64,000 nucleotides of DNA from Siderastrea siderea (GCA_964030785.1 OZ034975.1:32517769-32581768); one strand, 5' to 3'. Counted from the stretch's first letter, positions 7,114-15,924 are shown. Notes: generated by a model not told the origin, from the sequence alone. A program made the numbers and translations.

Positions 7114-8222
7114 ATCGGTACCACGATCCGAGAGCCCCCGGCAGTTTAGGAGGGGTGCAACGGTTTGCCGAAGCCCATCGTCTCCCCTTGAAAAAAGCTC
7201 AACGGGTCTTGGAACGGGATTTGGCCTATACCTTGCATAAACCGCGGCGTCGTCGTTTTCTCACCGTACCCGTGATCGTGGGAGGTTTAGATGATCAATG
7301 GGTGGCAGATTTAGTGGAAGTGCAACCGTTGGCCAAGTATAATCGGGGCATACGATATTTACTGACGGTATTGGATGTGTTGTCCAAGTACGCGTGGGTA
7401 CAACCGTTGAAAGACAAAACCGGGGTCGCCTTGGTCCATGCCTTTGAGAAGATTTTGAAAGGACGACGTCACCCTAATCGATTGCAAACGGATCGAGGGA
7501 AAGAATTTTACAACCGGACTTTTCAACGATGGCTTGACGAGCAAGGGATTCAACATTTTTCGACCGAAGGGGATGCTAAAGCCAGTGTAGTGGAACAATT
7601 TAACCGCACCTTGAAAGAACGGTTGTACCGTTATTTCACCGCCGCCAACACCTTACGGTTTGACGATGTCTTACCCGAGTTGGTGCAAGGCTATAATGCT
7701 ACACGTCATCGAAGTATTGGTATGGCCCCTGAAGAGGTGACATGGGACAACGAAGAAGCTGTGTGGAAACGATTGTACGGCAAACGGTTGAAAGGCCAGA
7801 AAAAACCCAAATTCAAAGTCGGAGATCGTGTACGTCTCAATAAGATTCATCGTACATTTGAAAAAGGCTATTTACCTGGTTGGACGGAAGAAGTGTTTGT
7901 CGTGCATCGTGTGGTCCCAGGACCCGTGCCCACGTATAAGATTCGTGAATGGGATGACACCCCGGTGCAAGGCACGTTTTATGAAGAGGATTTACAAAAA
8001 GTTCATGTGTCCCAGGTGTTTCGCATCGAAAAGGTACTTAAGCGACAAAAAGATCGTTGGTTGGTCAAGTGGAAAGGGTGGCTAGACAAGTACAATAGTT
8101 GGATTGCAAGCCAAGACGTAACGTCTCTCCAATCACCCAAGAAGAAAAAGAGAAGCCCACCCAAGCCACCCCAGAAAAAGAAAGAGACAAGCCCACCCAA
8201 AAGACGACGACGACGCGACTAA
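7062..8222 (+). CDS. Polinton-type retroviral-like integrase with chromodomain
   Basis: 386 residues. The RNase H-like core has the full acidic triad: D in WVADLVEV, D in QTDRGKEF, and E in SVVEQFNRT, with 33 residues between the last two. The SH3-like segment FKVGDRVRL follows, then a chromodomain (FRIEKVLKRQ...WLVKWKGW, near residues 318-345), and a Lys/Arg-rich tail that looks like a nuclear-localisation signal. It catalyses insertion of the element; the chromodomain probably guides target choice. The frame is intact. The next ATG starts one base after its stop. Confidence 0.93.
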   Translation: MPESMAPRKKKVSQSWLNRYHDPRAPGSLGGVQRFAEAHRLPLKKAQRVLERDLAYTLHKPRRRRFLTVPVIVGGLDDQWVADLVEVQPLAKYNRGIRYLLTVLDVLSKYAWVQPLKDKTGVALVHAFEKILKGRRHPNRLQTDRGKEFYNRTFQRWLDEQGIQHFSTEGDAKASVVEQFNRTLKERLYRYFTAANTLRFDDVLPELVQGYNATRHRSIGMAPEEVTWDNEEAVWKRLYGKRLKGQKKPKFKVGDRVRLNKIHRTFEKGYLPGWTEEVFVVHRVVPGPVPTYKIREWDDTPVQGTFYEEDLQKVHVSQVFRIEKVLKRQKDRWLVKWKGWLDKYNSWIASQDVTSLQSPKKKKRSPPKPPQKKKETSPPKRRRRRD

Positions 8223-8223
8223 A

Positions 8224-9264
8224 ATGACGCTGGTGCCCAACTCTTCGTTTTACGTGACTTTGATGAGTCATGCGAGTACCAAGGAGTTTCCTGGGAACAA
8301 GAGCCATCATTTCAGAAACCGATTGCCTAAACCCATCCGATTTGTCGGACGAGGATGGATGGTGGGCATGGTGAGTTTATCCTTACCCACCATTCCAGTG
8401 GTAGCGGAAGAAGGGGGAGTGGGCGATTCCCATCCTCTGTTGTATGTACGATGGCATGAACGGGTGTATTCCAAAGACGATCAAGGGAACGGTCGATGGT
8501 GGCATGAACGGCGCGAACTCTTTGTCTACGGTCGAGATATGAGAAAGCAATTGCTTTCGTCGACGGGATCGCACTTTTTTCATCAACTGGTGTATCGTTA
8601 CGAGCAAAGCCGTGCGAAACAAACCCAACCCCTCAACAAATGGGCGGAGAACAATGGCGTCAAATTGTACCCGACCTTTAAATGGACCTCCGAAGGGGAT
8701 TTGTTGTTGAATACCGTCAATGTGGATTACAAAGTTCAAGTGGCGCACGTGTCATGGGGCAAAACCTTGGCCCTGAAAATGGGATGGATTGAACAAGTGT
8801 CGACGGGCGTGTATCGATTGGGTCCCAATCTCTTGCCAGAATTTCATTCGGACTCCATTCCCACGCCGACGGACGTCCGCGATGGCAGCAACAAGCCCAC
8901 CTTTTGGAAAGTGGATGGGGATTATGTGAAGTTGAGTATGACCTGTAATTGGCGATTTGTGAATTTGAACAACACATTTCGTCCCTCGTCGGAATTTCCC
9001 TCGACGCGTCCTTTGCACGTGTACTGCGATGTAGGGACCAGCAGCATGGTAGGGGGTCGTATCACAGATCTCTTACGAGAAATCAAGTACCAGCCTCAAA
9101 ACACCACCCACTTTGAACCTCGACATATTCAATATGTCCCGGTACGCAATGAAGTGGTGGAAATCGTGGAAACCCAGATGGCCGAAACCAATGGGGATCT
9201 GGTGAAATTTGGCGAAGGGCATGCCCTCCTAACCCTCCACTTTAAAAGGGAAGTGGTGGTGTGA
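8224..9264 (+). CDS. Penton-like minor structural protein, paralogue 1
   Basis: 346 residues. The N-terminus (FYVTLMSHAS...RLPKPI) and C-terminus (HVYCDV, ITDLLREIKY, HIQYVPVRNEVVEIV) match those of the following gene, and the CD-V/L ... IQY-P pattern recurs in element 2 at 53832. This family sits next to capsid genes in cnidarian Polinton-like elements, and I infer a minor capsid (penton) or fibre-base role. Starts at the ATG one base past the integrase stop. Confidence 0.65.
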   Translation: MTLVPNSSFYVTLMSHASTKEFPGNKSHHFRNRLPKPIRFVGRGWMVGMVSLSLPTIPVVAEEGGVGDSHPLLYVRWHERVYSKDDQGNGRWWHERRELFVYGRDMRKQLLSSTGSHFFHQLVYRYEQSRAKQTQPLNKWAENNGVKLYPTFKWTSEGDLLLNTVNVDYKVQVAHVSWGKTLALKMGWIEQVSTGVYRLGPNLLPEFHSDSIPTPTDVRDGSNKPTFWKVDGDYVKLSMTCNWRFVNLNNTFRPSSEFPSTRPLHVYCDVGTSSMVGGRITDLLREIKYQPQNTTHFEPRHIQYVPVRNEVVEIVETQMAETNGDLVKFGEGHALLTLHFKREVVV

Positions 9265-9279
9265 AGAAGAAGAAAGAAG

Positions 9280-10329
9280 ATGTCGTTCTACGTGACGTTA
9301 CCCAGTCATGCCAACCGACGTGAATTTCCCAACAACCAAGCCAATTCCTTCAAGATCCGTCTACCTCAACCGTTACAGCTCACAGGGGGTGGATGGCAAG
9401 TGGGGTTGAGTGCCATTTCCTTACCGGATGCTCGCGTCAATTTGTACGATTTGGTGCAAAAAGACGGCTACATCATGTCGACGTCCTGGGACCAAACTTA
9501 TCCCAAACCGGGTGCAACAGACGGGGAAATGACCTCGCGAAATGACAGCGCGCGAACCCTCATCAATGACGTGAAAGATTTGGATTGGGTGGTGGATGGG
9601 GTGAGTTTCATGAAAGCCGCCATTGCTCACTTGGAACAACGACGCAAGGAAACGGCGATTCAAGGTGGTCGGTTTGTCAACGATCAGGGCAAACACATGT
9701 ACGTCAAGTTTCGTTGGGAAGGCGAGGATCTGCTCATTGACAACACGAATGTCTGCCATTGCAAAACTGACACGCCAGCCCTGTACATCTACACCAAATT
9801 AGCTCTCAAGATGGGATGGTTACGTAAAATTAGCAGTGGGTTGATTTTGGGACCGAATTTACAGCAAGACTTCATGGGGGATCAAATCCCTAACATGACG
9901 AAACCCATTGACAACGATTGGAACGATGTGAACGACGATCAGCACAACCCGGTCTTTTGGACGGTGCGTTCGTTTATGCCGGATTATTTACGATTGAGTA
10001 TGAGTTGTAGTTGGCGTTTCACGAACTTGAATGTGGCGTTTCGTGCGGTGGTGGGTGAACCCACACGATCGTTGCACATGTACTCCGACGTGGCAGGCAG
10101 TACGATTGTGGGCAATCGCGTGACCGATTTGTTGCGTGAAATCCAGTACAAGCGAGAAGGACGTGGCACCATGTACTTTGAACCGTTGCACATTCAATAC
10201 ATGTCTCTTCGTAACGAGGTAGTGGAAATTATTCACGTTCAAGTGGCCGAAACGATTGGTACCGGAGGAGACTTGGTCAAGTTTGGTGAAGGCCATAGCA
10301 TTGTCACGTTGCACTTCAAAAAGACATAA
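9280..10329 (+). CDS. Penton-like minor structural protein, paralogue 2
   Basis: 349 residues beginning MSFYVTLPSHAN. Colinear with the preceding gene over its whole length: LALKMGW, GPNL, FW-V, RLSMSC-WRF-NLN, HMYSDV, VTDLLREIQY, HIQYMSLRNEVVEII and KFGEGH are all shared. The 15-base spacer and strong divergence indicate an old tandem duplication, possibly giving a hetero-oligomeric vertex. The stop overlaps a TATA-like ACATAAAAAGG. Confidence 0.65.
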   Translation: MSFYVTLPSHANRREFPNNQANSFKIRLPQPLQLTGGGWQVGLSAISLPDARVNLYDLVQKDGYIMSTSWDQTYPKPGATDGEMTSRNDSARTLINDVKDLDWVVDGVSFMKAAIAHLEQRRKETAIQGGRFVNDQGKHMYVKFRWEGEDLLIDNTNVCHCKTDTPALYIYTKLALKMGWLRKISSGLILGPNLQQDFMGDQIPNMTKPIDNDWNDVNDDQHNPVFWTVRSFMPDYLRLSMSCSWRFTNLNVAFRAVVGEPTRSLHMYSDVAGSTIVGNRVTDLLREIQYKREGRGTMYFEPLHIQYMSLRNEVVEIIHVQVAETIGTGGDLVKFGEGHSIVTLHFKKT

Positions 10330-10334
10330 AAAGG
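10326..10334 (+). promoter_or_regulatory. TATA-like box overlapping the penton-like stop codon
   Basis: ATAAAAAGG overlaps the TAA at 10327-10329. A CCAAT word (AACCAATCAC) follows at 10356. It would serve the small core-protein gene downstream. Confidence 0.45.
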
Positions 10335-10383
10335 GGAGGACTTGACAAAGGGAGTAACCAATCACAAGTTGGCCAAGACAAGA

Positions 10384-10556
10384 GTACGTCGAAGGAGACG
10401 AAGAAGAAGACAACGAGGGGTTTATTGCCACTCGCCGCCCTCATTCCAGCCTTGATCGCTGGCGGAAAAGCCGTGGCGTTGGGTGCAGCGGGTGGTGCCG
10501 CGAGTTACGGTGCTAAAAAAGGGTTGGAAGCAGCTTTTCGAAAAAGAAGACGATGA
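10384..10556 (+). pseudogene. Adenovirus pX-like core/membrane-active peptide gene, frame-broken and without ATG
   Basis: One frame encodes an Arg-rich block (eight consecutive Arg after VRR-type start, 10384-10415); the -1 frame then encodes LLPLAALIPALIAGGKAVAL plus a Gly/Ala stretch and a basic C-terminus, ending at TGA 10554-10556. Arg-rich then small hydrophobic segments is the layout of adenoviral pX and of Polinton core peptides. The switch falls beside the GGGG run at 10417-10420. No ATG exists in any frame from 10330 to 10550, so initiation is unexplained: non-AUG start, splicing or decay. Confidence 0.55.
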
Positions 10557-10562
10557 TGACGG

Positions 10563-10572
10563 TATAAAAAGG
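10563..10572 (+). promoter_or_regulatory. TATA box (TATAAAAAGG)
   Basis: Same word as at 5800, 59 bases before the ATG at 10631. Confidence 0.7.
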
Positions 10573-10630
10573 GGGTCACGTGAAGCCCAAACAAAAGTTT
10601 ATCTCTGGTCAAGAAGAAGAAGAAGACACC

Positions 10631-10966
10631 ATGCGAGGGGGAAGTTTGACACAATTTCGGACAGACGAGTGGTATGATCAACATGGTCAAAGTGGAAAAG
10701 GGTTGGTAACGGATCTCTTGCGTGGTGGGTTCCAAGGCCTTAAAAGCACCCGGAATCCTTTGAAACTACCTAGTAATATAAAGAGAGGATTGGAAACGGG
10801 CTTCACACGAGGTGATAAACGCAAAGCCGAACAAGTCATCAAAAAAGAAATTACCAAACGAGCCAAGAAAGCTTTGAGTAATAAGAACGTGAAAGAAGCC
10901 GTGCGGGTGGCCAGTGCTTTGTTTCCCAAACAAACCAAACGTGCGCGAGATATTTTTGGAGTGTAA
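10631..10966 (+). CDS. Basic core-like virion protein
   Basis: 111 residues from ATG 10631 (CACCATGCG); the longer open frame upstream lies mostly before the expected RNA start. A Gly-rich N-terminus is followed by a strongly basic helical C-terminal half (KRKAEQVIKKEITKRAKKAL, KQTKRARD). Such proteins condense DNA or line the capsid in Polinton-like elements (inference). Its TAA overlaps the next ATG (TAATG). The element-2 gene at 54612 is a plausible counterpart. Confidence 0.6.
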   Translation: MRGGSLTQFRTDEWYDQHGQSGKGLVTDLLRGGFQGLKSTRNPLKLPSNIKRGLETGFTRGDKRKAEQVIKKEITKRAKKALSNKNVKEAVRVASALFPKQTKRARDIFGV

Positions 10967-11199
10967 TGGAACCCGTGCATTCACGACCTCGACGGATTCG
11001 TAGTGATCGAGGTTTGTCTCAATGGGGAGGACTGTATCCTTTTTGGAAACTCATGCGACGACAACGTGGTGGATGGTTGAGTCCCGAGGTGATGAGAGTA
11101 CCCGGGTTTGATTTGAGACAACGCTTAGCACGACGACGACGACGCTATAAAAACCCCTCACGACGATGGGGTACCATCACTCGACGACGACGACGTTAA
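10966..11199 (+). CDS. Arg-rich small protein, translationally coupled
   Basis: 77 residues, about one third Arg, with RRRRR runs at residues ~56-60 and at the C-terminus. The ATG overlaps the previous stop as TAATG. Arg-rich content suggests DNA condensation. A TATA box for the capsid gene lies inside its 3' end (11146-11153), and its last codons overlap a longer potential capsid N-terminus. Confidence 0.5.
   Translation: MEPVHSRPRRIRSDRGLSQWGGLYPFWKLMRRQRGGWLSPEVMRVPGFDLRQRLARRRRRYKNPSRRWGTITRRRRR
11146..11153 (+). promoter_or_regulatory. TATA box (TATAAAAA) of the major capsid gene
   Basis: 56 bases before the capsid ATG at 11202. It makes the in-frame ATG at 11166 an unlikely start, since RNA would begin near or after it. 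Confidence 0.6.
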
Positions 11200-11201
11200 A
11201 C

Positions 11202-12601
11202 ATGCCTGACGTGAGTACGCAAACCGCACCGGCTCACGCGCGTTCCGAAGGGACCGTGAACCCAGCGTTACGGATTTTCAAGGTGCCACCGACCGACATT
11301 AGCATCAATGCCTATCGCATGGTCACCATCCAACCCACCACCACAGGCATCAATCCTATGGAATTCATCATTCCGGGGTTGGACGATTTTGTGGATTTGG
11401 GACGCAGTTACTTTACCATGGAATTGAGATTGCAAAAGAGTACGAACGATAACTTGGTGGCCAATCAGAAATTGTGGCCCGTCAATAATTTGGCCCATTC
11501 CATCATCAAACAAATTGACTTGCACTTGAATGGCACGTTGATTAGTCCTCAATCCGACACCTATCATTACAAAGCTTACCTGGAAACCTTGTTGAATTAT
11601 GACCGAGAAGATGGCAAGACCGTGTTAGGACCCCAAGGCTGGTTCAATCAAGTGGATTTCCCACCCCAATGGACCGCCGCCAACACAGACTATGGCACAC
11701 CTGATGCCGCCTATAACGCTCTCAGTGCCAATCACAAAGGGGCCTTGGCTGCCATGGTAGCTGAAGTGGGGAAGTATGCTGGAGGTCTTACCCACAGTCT
11801 GGTGTTTACCCCGCACTTGGAAGTGTTTCACACCGGCAAACTGTTGGTACTCGGCATAGAAATCAAGATGAAATTTCATTTCAATGGGCCGAACTTGTTT
11901 TTGAATGGAGTGGCTCTGGCAGGCCGATTACTAGAAGGGGATGTGAAACTACGGTTTCATCTATGTCAACTGCGTTTGAATGACGCCATCTACATGAGTT
12001 TGTCTGAAAAAGAGACAATGAAGACCAAGTGGCTGCCTACCCGACCGTCCGTAGTGAAATCCGAACCTTCAGCATGCAAGACAACCTGGTCCGCTTTGAT
12101 ATCCCCAACCTGTTTCAAAACAGAATACCTTACCGATTGATTGTGGGGTTGTTGGACAGCCGAGCCTTCAATGGAGATGTGACCCGAGATCCTTTCTGCT
12201 TCCAGAAATTTGGTCTGACTTCCATTAAACAGATTGTCAAAGGAGAAGAATACCCTTATGAAACCCTGCACTTGGTGCAAAACAATGGCACCCGAGATAA
12301 TCTAGGCTACTTCCGTTTTCTGCAAGCCAGTGGAGCCTGGTGTAAAAAGAAAGGCAATATGGTAGAACTGCTCGATTGGGGCCAAGCTAAAAATTGTACC
12401 TTGTACATGTTTGACAATGTCGCCAATGGATGTGCTGACAGTCAAACCCTCAACCCCAAGCAAACGGGAGATTTACAACTCGTCTTGGAATTTGGAGCCG
12501 CACCCGGTAACAATATAACCGTGCTCGTGTATGGTGAATTTGAGAACTTGCTGGAGATTGACAAGAACGGAGCCGTGTTGTATAACATTTACCAGCACTG
12601 A
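11202..12601 (+). pseudogene. Major capsid protein, Polinton/adintovirus hexon-like, interrupted by a -1 frame break
   Basis: The first part (11202-~12030) has IRIFK/RIFKVPPTD, FIIPGLDDFVDLGRSYF, QIDLHLNGTLI, YHYKAYLETLLNY and GLTHSLVFTPHLEVFHT; the second (from ~12030 in the -1 frame) has SEIRTFSMQ, IPYRLIVGLLDSRAFNGD and a conserved C-terminus ending VLYNIYQH. This is the Polinton double-jelly-roll capsid pattern (family knowledge). The frame change lies between the stop at 12005-12007 of the second frame and ~12045, near GAAAAAG. That site is not a canonical slippery heptamer, so indel decay or an assembly error is likelier than programmed frameshifting. The second open stretch has no ATG at its start. 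Confidence 0.85.
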
Positions 12602-12605
12602 AGAA

Positions 12606-13145
12606 ATGGAACATGTGGCCTTGAATAATGTGTAATTGGATTATTTAGCCCGAGACGACCCTGAATTGAAACCTGTCCTTTACGGGACGGTGGCCTGTGA
12701 TCGTTTACCCAAGAGTCCTGTCAAGACCACTTCGCAAGGGTACATTGTGAACACCGACCCGCACGATCAACCGGGACAACATTGGTTAGCCGTCTGGACG
12801 GATAGAAACGTGTGTGAAGTGTTGGACAGTTATGCTTTGCCATTGGACACGTACGTGCAAGCCACCCCGTTACGAGATTGGATTGTGAAACATTGGAAGT
12901 ATGTGGTGACCAATGGCAAGTCCCTCCAAGCCATTTCAAGCAAGAGTTGTGGTGATTACGCCTTGTTGTACTTGAAAGCCAAAGCCCGTGGACGGACCTT
13001 ACAAGAGTTTTTAAATGAGTTCTCTGATCATGATTATGTAAGCAATGACCATCAAGCCGGTCAACGCCTTCAACAACTCATTGTAGGTCAAGAAGAGAGA
13101 TGGTATCAACTCTGTTGTCATCCGTATCATCAATGTAATTGTTAA
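12606..13145 (+). pseudogene. Adenain-like cysteine protease with an early in-frame stop
   Basis: The Polinton maturation protease (C5/C48-like). Visible catalytic elements: H in GQHWLAVW, D in EVLDSYALP, Q in SLQAIS and C in SKSCGDYALLYL. It cleaves capsid precursors (family knowledge). An ATG at 12606 opens a frame that meets TAA at 12633-12635 after nine codons; the same frame then continues uninterrupted for 169 codons. Homologues normally begin with a short segment like these nine codons, so the TAA looks like a nonsense mutation. Without it there is only a TTG directly after the stop. Confidence 0.82.
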
Positions 13146-13178
13146 ATAAAAACATGTTGGAACAACCTATGGTGTGTC

Positions 13179-13262
13179 GGAGTCGTAGCTCAGTCGATAG
13201 AGCCTTTGGATCCCCCGAAAAAATGAGGAGGTCGTGCGTGGGTTCGAGTCCCACCGACTCCA
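13179..13262 (+). tRNA. tRNA-like gene between protease and ATPase, anticodon not assignable
   Basis: Cloverleaf parts: acceptor GGAGTCG/CGACTCC perfectly paired, D arm GCTC...GAGC, T arm GTGGG-TTCGAGT-CCCAC, discriminator A. A-box (TAGCTCAGTCGA) and B-box (GGTTCGAGTCC) Pol III promoters are present. The region between D and T arms is 34-35 nt, about 11 more than a standard tRNA, and I cannot fold a 7-nt anticodon loop with U33. It may hold an intron, an unusual variable arm, or an insertion. Confidence 0.6.
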
Positions 13263-13307
13263 ATAAAAAGGTGCCTTTTTTTCAAATGGGTATTAGTCCT
13301 CGTCATC

Positions 13308-13961
13308 ATGCAAACGGGGAAACCGTTTCGTTTTCATACCCCATCCAGTATTTTGGTCGTGGGTCCTTCGGGATGTGGCAAAACCGTGTTTACGGAAAAA
13401 CTCTTGTTAGAGAACCCAGATTTGTTTGAAACCCCACCGACCCAACTGCATTATTGTTATGGGGCATGGCAAGATCGATTTCGAAGCATGCAAGATCATG
13501 GGGTGGTGTTTCACGAAGGCATTCCCGATCATGATGCGTTGGTCCAATGGTTTCCTCAAGGACATGGGGTCCTTCTCTTGGATGATTTAATGGATGAAGG
13601 CAGTCACGATAAACGCGTGTTGGATTTATTCACCAAACATTCGCATCATCAAGGGGTGACGGTCCTGTACTTGTGTCAAGACATGTTTCCGGTGGGTCGA
13701 TATGCTAAAAGTATATCCCGCAATGCCCATTACATCGTGGCGTTCAAGAACCCCCGAGATCAATTAGGGGTACGCAACGTGTTGCTTCAATCGTTTCCTA
13801 CCACTTGGAAAGACACGTTGGAGACGTTTCATCAGGCCACTACACGACCGTATGGGTATTTAGTATTGGATTTACACCCCGCCTCCTCCGATCAACAACG
13901 TTTGTTGAGTCACCTGTTAAAAGACGAAGGATGGACTCGCACCTATCAAAAACGTCTATAA
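13308..13961 (+). CDS. Genome-packaging ATPase (FtsK/HerA, A32-like)
   Basis: 217 residues. Walker A GPSGCGKT near residue 20, Walker B GVLLLDDL near residue 90, and a Gln-containing sensor strand (TVLYLCQDMF). This is the short Polinton/adintovirus ATPase that drives DNA into the capsid. The frame is intact, unlike the capsid and protease genes beside it. The stop overlaps the next TATA (CTATAAAGG). Confidence 0.92.
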   Translation: MQTGKPFRFHTPSSILVVGPSGCGKTVFTEKLLLENPDLFETPPTQLHYCYGAWQDRFRSMQDHGVVFHEGIPDHDALVQWFPQGHGVLLLDDLMDEGSHDKRVLDLFTKHSHHQGVTVLYLCQDMFPVGRYAKSISRNAHYIVAFKNPRDQLGVRNVLLQSFPTTWKDTLETFHQATTRPYGYLVLDLHPASSDQQRLLSHLLKDEGWTRTYQKRL

Positions 13962-13964
13962 AGG
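13957..13964 (+). promoter_or_regulatory. TATA box (TATAAAGG) overlapping the ATPase stop
   Basis: The TAA at 13959-13961 is part of the TATA word, 47 bases before the ATG at 14004. Confidence 0.6.
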
Positions 13965-14003
13965 CACGACACCCCATTTGAACAGGAAAAAAAGAGAGCA
14001 AGC

Positions 14004-14479
14004 ATGGCCGATGACCGTCAACCTCCGCAAGCGTACGATACCGTGGCCCCTGCGGGTATTGGGGCGACCGCGACCAATCAAGTGTCCCCAGGGACCATCC
14101 AAGAAATTTTGGCTACGGGGGACCAATCCATCATTGACCAAGCCTTCGAACAAATAGAGGATGCGGGTGATTATGATGCCCTCACCAGATATATCGAATC
14201 GTTGCCTGACCTCCCTGACCTCGGAATGCCTGTACAGGCCTCTTGCCCAGCCGGGGTAGGAAGTCCAGGAAGTCAATCATACCGTAGCATACAGACCAGC
14301 CCGGAGTCTTCTGGTGCTCGAACTCCTGCGAGTCATCTTAGCGTACCCTTGGCAGCGGGTGCTCGAACAGCAGCGGGTGCTGGGGGTGATGGTGGCGGAC
14401 GCCGTGGTCCCAGGACTAGAGGTGGTGGACGTGGTGGTGGACGTGGTGGTGGTGGTGGACGTGGTGGTGCTGGTGGTGC

Positions 14480-14510
<31 letters not shown>

Positions 14511-14828
14511 GGTGGTGGTGGGGGCCGTCGTGGTGGTGGGGGTGGTGGACGACGAGGACGAGGACGACGACGAACCCCCACTTCGCCTTTGACACCTGCC
14601 TCCAATCCAGCCACCCCTCGAGGATCTTGGACGTCTGGGAGTCCCCCACCTCGTACCTTGCGTCAAGCGGATTTACAACGACGTTTACGGATGATGTTAC
14701 AAGATCAAGAACAATTGGCACAAGGACGTGAAATTGCCAATGTTACCATGACCAATAGCATTGTGACCAGTTATAAACAGGGAGGAGCACCGAGCGTACA
14801 AACTTCTTCGTCCCGGGTTTCGCCATGA
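14004..14828 (+). CDS. Gly/Arg-rich (RGG-type) protein of unknown role
   Basis: 274 residues from an ATG in good context (AAGCATGGC). Residues 1-75 are acidic with PPQAY near the start; residues ~120-190 are a Gly/Arg low-complexity tract (RGGGRGGG, RRGRGRRR) encoded by a GGT/GGX microsatellite-like repeat; the rest is Ser/Thr/Pro-rich with a charged helix (LQRRLRMMLQDQEQLAQ). RGG tracts bind nucleic acid. Antisense and alternate-frame open stretches here come from the repeat. Its TGA overlaps the next ATG (ATGA). Confidence 0.65.
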
Positions 14829-15205
14829 TGAAAACCGTCGTGTCGTTATTGAATGGATCGAAACATCATGGCATTCAATTCCCCCCGGACATGTTACAAC
14901 GCATGGATTCCTTGTATGCTTTTTACCATCAGCAATGGTGGTGTTATCGAAAAATGTTGAATCATTTCAAGTGTATCAATGCCTTGTTTAATGGCATGGC
15001 GTTACTCCTGATGGCCGCAGGCATGATTGCTGGACCGCTTTTGGAAAACAGTACGTTGGTAGCATGTTTGGCGGCGGTGGGGACGGTGGTCAAAGGATGG
15101 AATGATTTTAAACAATACCGATTTAAAGTGACCATGAGTAGATTTGCGTTTACCACCTATGCCAAAGCCTTGACCGAATTGAAAACCCATGTCCAAGTCA
15201 AGTGA
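14825..15205 (+). CDS. Two-membrane-segment protein (SLATT-like layout)
   Basis: 126 residues. A YAFYHQQWWCYRKML helix precedes two hydrophobic segments (about residues 55-72 and 77-92) joined by a short turn; a YRFKVTMSRFAFTTYAKALTEL helix follows. The element-2 protein at 48426-47938 shares the layout and the Y-x-FYH-x(2)-(Y/W)W ... K-x-FAYTSY/FAFTTY-x-K pattern. SLATT domains are two-membrane-segment partners of SLOG proteins in prokaryotic conflict systems (family knowledge); a structural membrane role is the alternative. ATG overlaps the previous TGA. Confidence 0.6.
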   Translation: MMKTVVSLLNGSKHHGIQFPPDMLQRMDSLYAFYHQQWWCYRKMLNHFKCINALFNGMALLLMAAGMIAGPLLENSTLVACLAAVGTVVKGWNDFKQYRFKVTMSRFAFTTYAKALTELKTHVQVK

Positions 15206-15780
15206 GGGGAGTGAATTTCACGGCCGTTCTAATATTTCCCTACTTCTGCAAACCGACCTCTCTGGACTCCGCAGTGTGGTGTTTGCTTGTCGACAATCTC
15301 ACTCAGCCTCTCCCCGGCTGAGGGACATTTTGTCGTCGAAACGCGGCTCGCAATGATTCATGTGTGCACTTCAAATGAAAACGCATACCAGGAAAGGCGA
15401 GTTTCGTATTTAAGAGGGATTTTCGACGGCTTAAAATAGGATCTGGAACCCATGAGAAAGAACAGAGGTATGCGCAAGACCCAAGAATACACCTTTGAAG
15501 TTGTAGGGCGATTCGTTTATTGTGATGGAATTTATCGAACCTCAAGTGAGGTGCAGTGTGAAACTGTTTCCTCCCTTTAATTAATTCTAAACGTTTAGTA
15601 AACATGAAAAATATAAACCTCAATTTCTCGTCCAAAGAGCTTCAAACCAGCCCAAGAAGCCCTCAAATAATGACCAATACAACAATGAAATAAGGCAAAT
15701 CTTTTTTATTTCGACTTCTTTCTGATTTGTGGCAATCTGAGACGTTTTGTATCATTTCCATACAAACTCTTAAATGTTGC
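15206..15780. other. Right-end spacer of element 1, no gene seen
   Basis: A short GCTGAGG/CCCGGCTGAGG-type dyad lies near 15303-15323; a 110-codon minus-strand open frame (15635-15303) shows no domain or bias. No inverted copy of the left-end sequence was found, so the right terminus is not defined. Confidence 0.4.
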
Positions 15781-15828
15781 CGATGTCATTATTATGCATA
15801 GTTTGCTGATGTCATTATTATGCATAGC
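15781..15828 (+). repeat. Direct repeat GATGTCATTATTATGCATAG, two copies
   Basis: The 20-mer occurs at about 15783-15802 and 15809-15828, spaced by TTTGCT; likely a small slippage duplication. Confidence 0.7.
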
Positions 15829-15924
15829 GTGGGAAAACAGTCTAATTTCTGCGCAGCTCTCAACCTTAGCTTGGGCTGCCTGTGGTTAAGATGAACCCCA
15901 AAAATTGGCCTGCTCCCAATGTAT

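Noticed and set aside
12005..12030. Programmed frameshift in the element-1 capsid gene
   Set aside because: No X XXY YYZ heptamer is in the zero frame here (codons read TCT GAA AAA GAG), so decay or sequence error is preferred.
13078..13263. Minus-strand frame with ESVGLEPTHDLL
   Set aside because: This is the antisense reading of the tRNA-like T arm, a well-known false translation.
14277..14721. Long antisense Thr/His/Pro-rich open frames
   Set aside because: They are alternate readings of the GGT/GGX microsatellite that encodes the Gly/Arg tract on the plus strand.
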